In this document: one piece after another, positions 26,950 through 36,685 of the stretch
Position numbering within the stretch: the first letter of the stretch is position 1
Layout: each line of letters begins with the position of its first letter
NCBI RefSeq assembly: GCF_039540405.1
Contig: NZ_BAABEY010000002.1
Span: forward strand, 365,840-429,839
DNA from: Ravibacter arvi
GTDB taxonomy: Bacteria > Bacteroidota > Bacteroidia > Cytophagales > Spirosomataceae
Reading direction: 5' to 3'
Length of the DNA stretch: 64,000 bases
Position numbers and translations under genes: made by a program
The notes under the pieces: model-generated
Databases searched by the model: none
What the model was told of the DNA's origin: nothing
What the model saw: only the letters and a program-made list of their open reading frames with translations

Positions 26950-28556
26950 TCAACCTGGATTTCTTACACCCCTATCCGAGGTATGGGGTAGCCGCAGCCT
27001 TGTTGGGAATGGGGGATGAATATAATTTGGATGATTTGACCGATCTTAAAACGATTGCCCTACTTGCCGCGCAATCTATTGATCGGGCGTTGAATCGTTA
27101 TACTTTACGTACAGAGAACAACCCACTTAACGAAGCTAATACCGTTCTGAAATATGACTACCTAAAAGGAATCAAAGTGGACCCAGGGCAGAAGAGTGGA
27201 CAAACAGCAGGGAATGGCTACTATTTGGCACCACATATTATTACTAACGACAAGTCGTCTGCAAATACCGTGGCAGAAGCTCGGGTAATTCGAGATCTGC
27301 TTTTGAAAACGAAAGAAGAGGATCTACTGAAGTCGCAGCAGAAACTAAAAAGATCCTATGCCCCTTTAACATCGAAAATAAACAATGGTAAACAGTCTAT
27401 GGCTGAACCTAGAGCCAACCTTCTTGAAGCGGCTTTTACTGTTATCACAACCCTCACCGAGTACAAACCAGCGGCTCAGGTGTTTGGGACTAAAGGGGCG
27501 TCAAATACTACTGTAATACCTGACTTACCATTAATTGGAGTAAACTCTAACCCACTAATCGACTTCGTTCGACTGTTTGCTGATTTACAGTACCAAGTTG
27601 GAAAGGATTTCAAAGAGAGTTCCTCTCCATTTCATAGTACGATAGACCCGAAAGACAGGAAGTACCGCCGACCGCCCATTTTCAGGGGTAACTATCCGGA
27701 TGCTCCACGTGATGGCTCTCTGGGCGTAGTCTCACTGGTAGCAGCTATTGGAGCATGGGCGAAGATGGGGGAAACTTTTCGCGGAGATACACGTGCTGCT
27801 TTCGCTACTCGTGTGCTCGATTTGTTGGCAGGCGCCCCGCTATACATAATTTCTTATGAAGAGAATCGTCAGGAGTCCTTCGGACACCATTTAGTCAAAA
27901 TTGCGTTGGAGGACGATTTAGCGGATCTTATTCAATCAGCGCACCAGGCAAAATTATTGGGGGTTGAAAAAATAGACGATCCCAAACTCAAATTATACAA
28001 ATTTTTCTTTGACCGGTTTTTACAACAGTTTTCCCAACCCGCGTTTCGCGATTTCCTGGCCACTCGGGCCGAATACCCAAATAATTTATCACCGTTAATT
28101 GAGCAGTATATGGCAACAGAACACAAAAACTTGTCCCCTGAACTGATAAAGTCAGCTCGTGCATATGGACAATCCCTTAATCGTGCAGCTTACAGAGCTG
28201 CAAAAAAAGAAAAAGAGGAAGATGTAAATAACGGTCGGACGCCTAGAGACTTGCGTGAATACAAAAACCGCATTTTGGTACAATTTGAAAGTACAATAAT
28301 GAGCACGAAGAGCCCGGTTGCGTTGCTCTCTCAAATGAATACAATTTCAGGGCGACTAACTGGCTATGAAATTGATGAAGATGCTGGTTTATTTATGGAA
28401 GCAATAGCGGGCTGGTTACCCACAAAAGACAACACTTCTTTAGCACAGGAATTGATAACGGCATTTATGCGACTGAATTCCTACGTGCCGTCCGAAAAAC
28501 CTGATAGCAATAAGACAAATTCGTCGGCCGATGAAAGCGGCCCGTTGAACGACTAG
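26946..28556 (+). CDS. cas8: Cascade large subunit Cas8 (Csp2-like)
   Basis: This 536-residue protein occupies the large-subunit position in the operon, between cas5 and cas7. Large subunits recognise the PAM and help open the DNA. The sequence has HPYPRYGVAAALLGMG at the N-terminus and DLPLIGVNSNPLIDFVRLFADLQYQ in the middle; I see no cysteine pairs of a zinc finger. It is most like the Csp2 form of the 'PGING' type I branch found in Bacteroidota. The C-terminal 25 residues are a polar disordered tail (DSNKTNSSADE). The helical C-terminal half may replace a separate small subunit, as no cas11 gene is present. Confidence 0.7.
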   Translation: MINLDFLHPYPRYGVAAALLGMGDEYNLDDLTDLKTIALLAAQSIDRALNRYTLRTENNPLNEANTVLKYDYLKGIKVDPGQKSGQTAGNGYYLAPHIITNDKSSANTVAEARVIRDLLLKTKEEDLLKSQQKLKRSYAPLTSKINNGKQSMAEPRANLLEAAFTVITTLTEYKPAAQVFGTKGASNTTVIPDLPLIGVNSNPLIDFVRLFADLQYQVGKDFKESSSPFHSTIDPKDRKYRRPPIFRGNYPDAPRDGSLGVVSLVAAIGAWAKMGETFRGDTRAAFATRVLDLLAGAPLYIISYEENRQESFGHHLVKIALEDDLADLIQSAHQAKLLGVEKIDDPKLKLYKFFFDRFLQQFSQPAFRDFLATRAEYPNNLSPLIEQYMATEHKNLSPELIKSARAYGQSLNRAAYRAAKKEKEEDVNNGRTPRDLREYKNRILVQFESTIMSTKSPVALLSQMNTISGRLTGYEIDEDAGLFMEAIAGWLPTKDNTSLAQELITAFMRLNSYVPSEKPDSNKTNSSADESGPLND

Positions 28557-28603
28557 GCATCCTGATTTAAATTGATTTATAAAGCTTTAAAACCATAACG
28601 AAA

Positions 28604-29506
28604 ATGAAGATCAAGTCAATCACTGTTACACTTTTAGCTCCAATGAATGATCACGCAGCTAATCGCGGCGAAAAATTGTTAGGGAACGCCTCGTCTATAA
28701 AACGTCGTCGGGATGGCAGAGTTTACATTTCCGGACAAATGCAACGCCACGTGTTATTTAGCGCCATCGAACGCATCAACGAAGACGATCCCAACGGAAT
28801 AGGCACATATGTTGCCAACAGTGATGGCACTTCAGCGGATGTGAAAACAGATTTACGTAGTGATTTGGGGGGCTATTTGCACACGAATAAGGAAAACTAT
28901 TCGGGGCGACGTACTGCTCCTGTATCGGCAACTCCTGCTGTCGCCCTCGATACTAGCGAAATTAGCCGAGATCTGTTAGTAAGATTGAAAATGAATGAAA
29001 ATAAGGAATCAGAAAGTAAACAAGCACTAGCTACCAACGAGTTTAGCGAGAGCGATTTAATGAATATGAGTTTTCATTTAGATGTTTCGGCGGTTGGTAT
29101 CACCAAGCTTTTCGAATATGGAGGCAATGAATCTCATCTAAGTACGAGTTATTCAGACCATTTGGCAGACAAGCCCGGTGAGCGGCACCGCCGTGTAAAA
29201 CTATTTCTGGAGGCAACCCGGTCTATGACTGATTATGCTAATCAAGCCCGCAATGCTACTACTGGAGAACCTCAAAAGGTATTGATCGTCTTGGACACTA
29301 AGATGAGCCGAAAAGCAAGCCGCTATTTTATTGCATCATCAGACGTTGAGAAAGAGCGGATTTTGGAGGAACTAAAAAATAGAGAAGCAATTTTCTTCCT
29401 CGGCGACGATACCGATGCCTCAGTGATTAGCGTCGACGAAGCCTACCGAAGAGCCTTTGACGCAATTTCAGCCAACGAATTATACAATCCCGCAAGCCCG
29501 TCTTAG
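28604..29506 (+). CDS. cas7: Cascade backbone subunit Cas7 (Csp1/DevR-like)
   Basis: This 300-residue protein is the crRNA-binding backbone RAMP. IKSITVTLLAPMNDHAANRGE begins the fold with the typical 'strand then asparagine' pattern; SIKRRRDGRVYISGQMQRHVLFSAI gives the basic helix, and FHLDVSAVGITKLFEYGG fits the second half of DevR/Cst2-type Cas7 proteins. Several copies line the spacer part of the crRNA. It follows cas8 after 47 bp and its stop is two bases before the cas3 ATG. The family is secure; the sub-label Csp1 is inference. Confidence 0.82.
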   Translation: MKIKSITVTLLAPMNDHAANRGEKLLGNASSIKRRRDGRVYISGQMQRHVLFSAIERINEDDPNGIGTYVANSDGTSADVKTDLRSDLGGYLHTNKENYSGRRTAPVSATPAVALDTSEISRDLLVRLKMNENKESESKQALATNEFSESDLMNMSFHLDVSAVGITKLFEYGGNESHLSTSYSDHLADKPGERHRRVKLFLEATRSMTDYANQARNATTGEPQKVLIVLDTKMSRKASRYFIASSDVEKERILEELKNREAIFFLGDDTDASVISVDEAYRRAFDAISANELYNPASPS

Positions 29507-29507
29507 T

Positions 29508-31928
29508 ATGGAACCTCTTGCCAAGCCCTCCGGCATCACCTATCATGAACATCGACAACATGTTTTGGAAGAAGCAGAAAAGCTTTTGCCCGAGGATTCT
29601 TTTTGGTGTGAAAAGTACAAACTGCTGACCAAGGGCGATCTCCGCAAGCAGGTAAAAAGGGCTGTTTGGTGGCACGATGCGGGGAAGTTGCACGAGCAGT
29701 GGAGAACTGCTTGCGAAAAGGACTATGAATTATACCAAAAATGGCGGCAAAATAACGGCTTGCCGCCTGACAAGGTGAACGCACTTGATTTTAAACGCTT
29801 CGAAAAAGAGATGCGCCAGCGTAAAATCAGTAGCAGTCCGCACCTGATGCATGCGAAACTAAGGCACGAATTCGACTCACTTCAAAAGGCGCTAAGCCAT
29901 TTTGAAAATTCAGATCCATTGAGTCTCGCTGAAATGGTAGCTATCGCTGCCCATCACGGAAAACTGGGGAATAGATATGAAGAACGGTGGCGAACGGACG
30001 GCAAACACAGATCAGAAAAAAAGGGACCTTTTTCCGCACTATGGGAGAAACTTATCAGAGAATCAAAACTGTTCGCTCGGGAAGAAGGCAAGCAAGAATG
30101 GCATAAGAAAGTCATTGAACGCTACAAAATTGCCGGAGTTCGGGCTTTACTTCGATTGGCGGATACACGAGCCAGCCGCTTGGAGAGCGGTGAATCTGTA
30201 CCTGAAGCCGAAGCTTTCTCCTACGAGTTTCCTTACACTGCAAAAAATGGAGTCCAAATACTCGCCGAAGAGCTTGCGGCTCAACAGCTACTTAGCATTT
30301 TGCGCGCAGCGACAGGTAGCGGTAAAACGGATGCCGCATTACTTTGGGCAAAGAAGCAAATTGAAGACGGGCGCGCCGATCGACTTGTTTTAGTAATGCC
30401 CACCCGCTTTACTTCCAATGCGCTCGCGATGAGCATCGACAAAAGCAAGAATTACGGTTCGACTGGCCTTTATCATTCAAGCGCCTGGTATAGTCGGTAC
30501 GGAGGGATTTCAGATTCCGAAAAAAATGCTGCTCGTGAGTTACACAAACTAGCTCAATTGCTTGTGACTCCGATTACAGTTTGTACGATCGACCATTTGT
30601 TGCTTTCTCTTACAGGAACGAAAGAAGATCATCACAGCACCTTCTTTTTTCTGGCAAATAGTGCCGTTGTGTTTGATGAAGCAGATTTTTATGATCCATT
30701 CATTCAGGCCAATTTATTGGTATTGCTGGAGACGCTCAAAATCTTAAAAGTTCCCGTTTTGATTATGAGTGCCACTGTGCCCGATTCGTCGCTGGCATTG
30801 TATGGCTTAAATGAGAACACAGATAAAATACTGGAGGCCCCGACAGAGAAAAAGTCACCCAAACGCGCTATTGTTTGGCGGGGTAACGCGGAGGCCCCCG
30901 AAGACGTAGAAGGCATATTAAAAGGCATGACTCGTCAAAGAACCGGCATCGTTTACGCAAATACTGTAGACAGAGCATATGCCTATTATAAATGGTTTAA
31001 AAATCAGCAAGAGTTAGGCGGTCCCCTGCCGATCCTTTATCACAGCCGCTTTACAGAGCCACATAAGAAGGACATCGAATCGGATTTGCTCAAGGCGTTA
31101 GGCAAAGAGGCATGGCTTGGTGGTAAAGCGGAAGGGATTGCCATTTTAACCCAGATAGGAGAAATGAGTGTAAACATCAGCGCCCCAACCATGCTATCCG
31201 ATGTTTGCCCTTGGGATAGATTGACTCAGCGGGCCGGCCGGTTAGATCGGTTCGATTTATCCGCTGTCGGCGGGGTGTTGTATGTCGTAGAACCGATAAA
31301 AAATGGAGAAACCTATCCTGCTCCTTACGGCGAACCGCAAAAAGGTGCGGGTTGGCTTCCGGCTGAGGCATTTACAAAAACGCTGAGTGAATTAAAGGAG
31401 CTTTTCGACGAAGTTCCCCAACAAGTTACTGCAGACGATTTTGTGAACTATGTGAATGGTCTCTATCCGATACAATCCGGGTTTGAAAGTTGGATCAAAG
31501 TGAACCAAAAAAAGCTAAAAGATCTGATGCGAGCAAATTGGATGATCGTTCCGGCACAATACACTGACGAAGAGGATGCATCCGTTTCCGGGCAATGGAA
31601 AAGCCGTGATATACCCGCCCAGGAAACTGTCTTTGTTTCGTTGCCCGAATCCGCCGAAAGTTATCAGTATGACAAAGCTGTATATCCTTTCTACAATTGG
31701 GATGATTTCCGTTCATACCAACTCGAACATGGGATTAGTTGTCCTATTTACATTGTAGAGAAAGCCAGGAGATTGGAGCAATTGATTCCGCTTAAATATC
31801 AAATTGGCGATGATGGCGAAGTTGAAGTCTTATGGGTTGTAGAAAAAGGAACTTATCAGTCGGATACAGGCCTTGCGACTTTAGGCAAAGGAGAGAAGAT
31901 AGACCGTGCAAAAGGCATTATAGACTAG
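29508..31928 (+). CDS. cas3: CRISPR-associated helicase-nuclease Cas3 (HD domain N-terminal)
   Basis: This 806-residue protein is a complete Cas3, the effector that degrades target DNA after Cascade binding. The N-terminal HD nuclease shows TYHEHRQHV, the metal-binding WWHDAGKLHEQW and AIAAHHGKLG. The SF2 helicase follows: Walker A is RAATGSGKTDAALLWA at about residue 265, the DEAD-like box is VVFDEADFYDP, motif III is LIMSATVPD, and QRAGRLDRF is motif VI. The start at 29508 follows the cas7 stop after one base; an upstream TTG extension would overlap cas7. No frameshift or missing catalytic residue is seen, so interference looks functional. Confidence 0.93.
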   Translation: MEPLAKPSGITYHEHRQHVLEEAEKLLPEDSFWCEKYKLLTKGDLRKQVKRAVWWHDAGKLHEQWRTACEKDYELYQKWRQNNGLPPDKVNALDFKRFEKEMRQRKISSSPHLMHAKLRHEFDSLQKALSHFENSDPLSLAEMVAIAAHHGKLGNRYEERWRTDGKHRSEKKGPFSALWEKLIRESKLFAREEGKQEWHKKVIERYKIAGVRALLRLADTRASRLESGESVPEAEAFSYEFPYTAKNGVQILAEELAAQQLLSILRAATGSGKTDAALLWAKKQIEDGRADRLVLVMPTRFTSNALAMSIDKSKNYGSTGLYHSSAWYSRYGGISDSEKNAARELHKLAQLLVTPITVCTIDHLLLSLTGTKEDHHSTFFFLANSAVVFDEADFYDPFIQANLLVLLETLKILKVPVLIMSATVPDSSLALYGLNENTDKILEAPTEKKSPKRAIVWRGNAEAPEDVEGILKGMTRQRTGIVYANTVDRAYAYYKWFKNQQELGGPLPILYHSRFTEPHKKDIESDLLKALGKEAWLGGKAEGIAILTQIGEMSVNISAPTMLSDVCPWDRLTQRAGRLDRFDLSAVGGVLYVVEPIKNGETYPAPYGEPQKGAGWLPAEAFTKTLSELKELFDEVPQQVTADDFVNYVNGLYPIQSGFESWIKVNQKKLKDLMRANWMIVPAQYTDEEDASVSGQWKSRDIPAQETVFVSLPESAESYQYDKAVYPFYNWDDFRSYQLEHGISCPIYIVEKARRLEQLIPLKYQIGDDGEVEVLWVVEKGTYQSDTGLATLGKGEKIDRAKGIID

Positions 31929-31932
31929 TACA

Positions 31933-32492
31933 ATGCAATCAATGAAAAACCCCTCCCCCCGCATCGGCGGAATGCTGATCGGATACTATCGGCTGTGCCC
32001 GCGTAAGACCTGGTGGTCGTTGCGGGGGATTTGGATGGAGCAGGAATCGGATGCTGTGGCTTTGGGGCGGCTGCTCGACGAAGCTACTTACTCTCGCGAC
32101 GACAAGCAGTTTCAAATTGAGGCTGAAGCCCCGGACGGCACACCACTTATTGGCAAAATCGACCGTATGAAGCTGAAGCAAGGGGTATTGCACGAAACAA
32201 AAAAAAGCCGCTCCTGCGAAGAGGCACATAGCTGTGCAAGTGCGGTTCTACCTTTGGGCTACTGTATCGCAACGGTATAAAACAAGCCGATGGGTCGCCT
32301 TTTACAGGGCAGCTGGATTATCCACTTCTGAAACGGACCGAAGGAGTAACACTAGATCAGACTCATGTATCAGAATTGGAGCAAATGGTTGCTTCGATCA
32401 ATAATCTGGCCCAACAAGAATCGCCGCCGCCAGTGCTGACCAACCGAAAGCTCTGCAAGAAATGCTCTTTTGAAGAATTGTGTTTCGGCTAA
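31933..32492 (+). pseudogene. cas4: cas4 broken by two +1 frameshifts
   Basis: Cas4 is a RecB-like nuclease with a 4Fe-4S cluster that trims new spacers next to Cas1-Cas2. The first frame gives the N-terminus with cysteine YRLCPRKTWW and catalytic KIDRM, HETKKS. At about 32230 the family sequence moves to the next frame (AVQVRFYLW) and at about 32256 moves again (LLYRNGIKQADG...), ending in KLCKKCSFEELCFG, the three C-terminal cysteines. Both shifts fit a one-base insertion, the second an extra G in a GG run. As read, the protein stops early at 32280 with 115 residues and lacks the cluster. Sequencing error is the main alternative. Confidence 0.85.
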
Positions 32493-32559
32493 AAATCTCT
32501 CTATACCAATGTAAGGACAATAGTGAAGCCATCCCGCCTGTGACAAAAACTACATCAAA

Positions 32560-33644
32560 ATGAAACGACCCTATTACTTATTTTCCAGCGGACGTCTGAA
32601 ACGGCAGCACAATACACTGGCGCTGGAAAGGATGACGGGCGATAGGCAACCCGACGATTCTCCCGGCGATGAAGCACTCCCTTCGGCAGAAGCCGATGGG
32701 CCGCGGGCCCCCTTCCCAGTAGAAAGCGTCGACAGTTTGTTTTTGTTCGGAGAAATAGACATTAATTCGAAGCTCATTACATTTCTGGGACGGCAGGGCA
32801 TTCCGGCATTTTTCTATGACTATTACGGAAACTATACGGCCACACTGTACCCTCGTGACAACCAACTTTCGGGGCATTTAAGAGTGCGACAGGCGCAGTT
32901 TTACCTGAATGTCAAAAGACGTCTGGTACTGGCCAAGGCGATTGTTGAAGCCGCACTGTTCAATATTGAGCGGGTCATCAAGTACTATCAACCTCGTTTG
33001 GAGGGAGAGACTCGTACGACAGTACAGACCACACTTTTAGCGCTTACCCGCGACCGAGAGGCTTTACCCGAAGCAGTTGACATCCCGACGCTCATGGCTG
33101 TAGAAGGTCGTATCCGGGATCGCTACTATCGATTGTGGCCCTGTTTTTTAGGAGAAAATACATCAGCTTTATTCCCCTTTACCAAACGCGAAAGACGGCC
33201 GCCCTCCAACGAACTGAATGCCCTGATTTCATTCGGGAATTCACTTTGCTATAGTACCGTGCTGCGGCAAATCTATCGTACGGCTTTAGATCCAACGATT
33301 GCCTTCTTACACGAACCGGGTGAACGACGCTTTTCGTTGTCGCTGGATATTGCAGAAGTGTTCAAACCATTGCTGGTAGACCGGGCGATTTTCAGACTTT
33401 AAAAACTGGAGAAATCGGACCGAAGCATTTTGAAAAGCACCTGGGTGGCTGCTATCTGTCAGAAAGCGGGCGAAAGGTGTTCGTCCAACATTGGGACGAG
33501 CGTTTGAGCCAGACCGTTCAGCACCGGCTACTGGATCGTAAGGTGTCCTACGAACGGCTGATCAGGCTGGAATGTTACAAGCTGATCCAGCATCTGAACG
33601 ATCCACTTAAAGAACCCTACGAGGGGCTTCACATGTGGTGGTAA
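32560..33644 (+). pseudogene. cas1: cas1 broken by a one-base deletion in a T-run
   Basis: Cas1 is the integrase that inserts new spacers. The first frame (280 codons, to 33402) holds the beta domain and most of the alpha domain, with AVEGRIRDRYYR carrying the catalytic glutamate, NALISFGNSLCYS, and FLHEPGERRFSLSLDIAE with the catalytic histidine and last acidic residue. It stops at TAA in RL*. One missing T in the CTTT run at 33398-33400 restores LLKTGEIGPKHFEKHLGG and the rest to the stop at 33644, about 361 residues, normal for Cas1. All catalytic residues precede the break, but the missing 80 residues are part of the folded helical domain. Residues 22-45 or so form an unusual acidic polar insert (DRQPDDSPGDEALPS). 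Confidence 0.87.
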
Positions 33645-33732
33645 AAACACACCTTCAATGAACAATCACGTTCTTTGACATATTGACTAAATACAATTCA
33701 TAGCCCCACAACGAGGTTAATTCCGATACTAT

Positions 33733-33995
33733 ATGCCCTATTTTATTGCAGTTTATGACGTCGATCAAAAGCGTGGTGGAAAAATGCTAAAACTTTTCCG
33801 GCGCTACCTGACCTGGATTCAGAATTCGGTGTTTGAAGGAGAATTAACACACGCCCAATTCAAGTCGCTACAATTGGAAGCAGAAAAACTGATGCAAGAG
33901 GGTGACGGTGTTGTTTTTACCAAATGCGGGATGAACGTTACACGGAACGGGTGGCGTTGGGGAAGGAGAAAGGACAACGTACACGTTTTTTGTAA
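33733..33995 (+). pseudogene. cas2: cas2 with a one-base deletion in a T-run
   Basis: Cas2 forms the core of the Cas1-Cas2 integration complex. The first 62 residues are normal: YFIAVYDVDQKRGGKM with the conserved Asp after the first strand, and WIQNSVFEGEL. After GDGVVF the read frame gives KCGMNVTRNGW, unlike any Cas2, and ends at 34023. If one T is added to the T-run at about 33914-33918, the frame becomes YQMRDERYTERVALGKEKG and stops at 33995, giving a normal 87-residue Cas2. So the present protein has a foreign 34-residue tail instead of the last strand, which is needed for contact with Cas1. Confidence 0.82.
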
Positions 33996-34109
33996 GTTAA
34001 GCAATGCCAAGGTCGTCGCCTAGTACAATTTGAGTAGATTTTCTGAGCGCAAAAAGCGAATTAAGCTCATCCCAACCAATCAAGTAGTTGTAAATGAACA
34101 CATAAAGTT

Positions 34110-34163
34110 AAGTCGTCAGCCTGCAGAGATTTTCACCACACCGCGGGCTGACGACTTTTTTAT
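34110..34163 (+). terminator. Terminator of the cas operon
   Basis: AAGTCGTCAGCC and GGCTGACGACTT are perfect 12-bp complements around a 24-base loop and run into TTTTT. It separates the cas genes from the CRISPR leader, so the array must have its own promoter. Confidence 0.85.
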
Positions 34164-34205
34164 CCGTTTTTCCGAATAAAAACGGTGCTGATTAGCTGTA
34201 ATCGA

Positions 34206-34213
34206 TATTTTTG
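34206..34213 (+). promoter_or_regulatory. Leader promoter -7 box of the CRISPR array
   Basis: TATTTTTG is an exact TAnnTTTG box, six bases before the first repeat at 34220. With a normal -7 to start distance, transcription would begin at or just inside repeat 1. The leader from the cas terminator to the array is only about 56 bp. No good -33 TTG is found. Confidence 0.5.
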
Positions 34214-34219
34214 CAGTGG

Positions 34220-36665
34220 GTATCAATTGCACCTCTAGGTATTGAAACTCTCGTTCATGGTCTTTTTTTAGCAAGTTACCAATTGTATCAATTGCACCTC
34301 TAGGTATTGAAACATACTCCCTCCACACTTTCTCTCCGCTTCGCTTCCAAGTATCAACTGCACCTCTAGGTATTGAAACTTCTCTTTTCAAGCGCGTTCC
34401 AGACAAGACCACCAGGTATCAATTGCACCTCTAGGTATTGAAACTTTCAAATTTTGCCGGACAAAAGATCTGTTTTTTTTGTATCAATTGCACCTCTAGG
34501 TATTGAAACCCCTGATGGTAGTCGAGGAAAATGTACAACGCGCCGTATCAATTGCACCTCTAGGTATTGAAACGTCTGCGAATCGAAGTACCAGCCGTCC
34601 GCTTCGATTAGTATCAATTGCACCTGTAGGTATTGAAACCGAACCTCGGAGATAATTGTGCGACGGAAGATCATAGTATCAATTGCACCTGTAGGTATTG
34701 AAACCTATTGCTCCAATCAGGTTCCCAGCCTTCGTTCAGCGGTATCAATTGCACCTGTAGGTATTGAAACTCGTCGTGGCCGGTGGGGAAACTTAGGAGT
34801 TGGTCCGTATCAATTGCACCTGTAGGTATTGAAACTATTTCGACGCGCGACATATCACAAGAATTGACTTTAGTATCAATTGCACCTGTAGGTATTGAAA
34901 CCATTTTAAGCTTGCCCCCCTTTTAGGGTACGACCGCGTATCAATTGCACCTGTAGGTATTGAAACTTATGGAGGACATGCGGTTCGTTTTGAGGCTGAC
35001 CAACTAGTATCAATTGCACCTGTAGGTATTGAAACTGAGTGAGCTCAGCACTGTAACACCAGCTCAGTCACGGTATCAATTGCACCTGTAGGTATTGAAA
35101 CTTTAATAATTTGATACTGTTTTTTGGTTGCTTATTGTATCAATTGCACCTGTAGGTATTGAAACTAGTCCCTCGTAATAGCAGCTGATATCTTTTCGAT
35201 CAGTATCAATTGCACCTGTAGGTATGGAAACTACGGAAACAACGGATCTTTTAAAAGTATGAAAACTCGTATCAATTGCACCTGTAGGTATTGAAACTTC
35301 GGAATTCGCGAACACAAAACCGGTCGAGCCGAGTATCAATTGCACCTGTAGGTATTGAAACTTAAATTTTGTAACGAACTGAAAACCCACGGCCCCAAGT
35401 ATTAATCGCACCTGTAGGTATTGAAACTGGAGAATCAGAATCGGCGATTTCGTCATAATGGCTTGTATCAATTGCACCTGTAGGTATTGAAACGGGCTTC
35501 GGCATTAGCACGTACTATACATATCTTTCGTATCAATTGCACCTGTAGGTATTGAAACACGTGGTGAGTTCTACATTATTCCAGACCTTCCGCGCTCGTA
35601 TCAATTGCACCTGTAGGTATTGAAACACGTAAATTTTTGATTTGTCAATCTTGTCGACGTCAGTATCAATTGCACCTGTAGGTATTGAAACTACCTTATT
35701 TCCCGATGAGTCGCGGCCCCATTTATGTATCAATTGCACCTGTAGGTATTGAAACGGATTAAAAGGCACAAAATCGGTAGGCGTGCCCAGGTATCAATTG
35801 CACCTGTAGGTATTGAAACGTGGTAGTCCAGTCGGCGTTGAAGCCGCGAACGGCGTATCAATTGCACCTGTAGGTATTGAAACATTATGTTCACCGGGGT
35901 AGATATTCCAGCGCTGCCGTATCAATTGCACCTGTAGGTATTGAAACAGACGTATACGGAGGACAACGAGAATTAGATAAAAAGTATCAATTGCACCTGT
36001 AGGTATTGAAACTACGGAAACAACGGATCTTTTAAAAGTATGAAAACTCGTATCAATTGCACCTACGGGTATTGAAACCTTGAAGTTTTTCTTGCCTTGG
36101 CGCCACGCTTTTTAGTATCAATTGCACCTACGGGTATTGAAACTACTATAGGTACCCGGCAAGAGAGTCACATAATACAGTATCAATTGCACCTACGGGT
36201 ATTGAAACGATGGTACTTTCCATACGAATAAGCGTGGCGAATTTGTATCAATTGCACCTACGGGTATTGAAACGTGAGTGACCAAAGGAACTTGCGGGCG
36301 TACCACCAGTATCAATTGCACCTACGGGTATTGAAACTCCAATTACCGGGACTTCTCCCAGCGACTGCGCATCGGTATCAATTGCACCTACGGGTATTGA
36401 AACGGCTTCCGGGAGCTGGCTGCCAACGCCATTTTTCGGTATCAATTGCACCTACGGGTATTGAAACATGATGCCTCGGGGTTTTCTTCGTTTTCGCATA
36501 ATGGTATCAATCGCACCTGTAGGTATTGAAACATACTTGACATACCTTTCGACGAGGCGGATGGATCGACCGTATCAATCGCACCTGTAGGTATTGAGAC
36601 GTCGTGGATGCTGCAACTCTGGCCAGCTACCGGAAGCTATCAATCGCACGAGTATATTGGGGATG
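34220..36665 (+). CRISPR. CRISPR array: 37 repeats of 29 bp plus a degenerate terminal repeat
   Basis: The repeat runs GTATCAATTGCACCT, then GTAGGTATTGAAAC, 29 bp, with the ATTGAAAC 3' end typical of type I-B repeats. There are 37 clear copies (first 34220-34248, last 36572-36600) and a decayed copy at about 36637-36665. Spacers are about 35-40 bp. Orientation is plus: ATTGAAAC lies at the 3' side, the leader and cas genes are upstream, and the decayed repeat is downstream. Four repeat versions occur in blocks: CCTCTAGG in repeats 1-6, CCTGTAGG in 7-28, CCTACGGG in 29-35, and AATCGCACCTGTAGG in 36-37. Odd copies are repeats 3, 16 (TATGGAAAC) and 19. The spacers at 35232-35268 and 36013-36049 are identical. 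Confidence 0.98.
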
Positions 36666-36685
36666 GACAGCTTCTCGACCCGTGA

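Noticed and set aside
33733..34023. cas2 as an intact 96-residue gene
   Set aside because: The last 34 residues do not fit Cas2, whereas adding one T gives a perfect Cas2 end and stop at 33995.
34116..36471. Open frames on both strands across the CRISPR array, with repeated peptides such as VSIPTGAIDT
   Set aside because: They are translations of the 29-bp repeats and their spacers; no ribosome sites and no family likeness.
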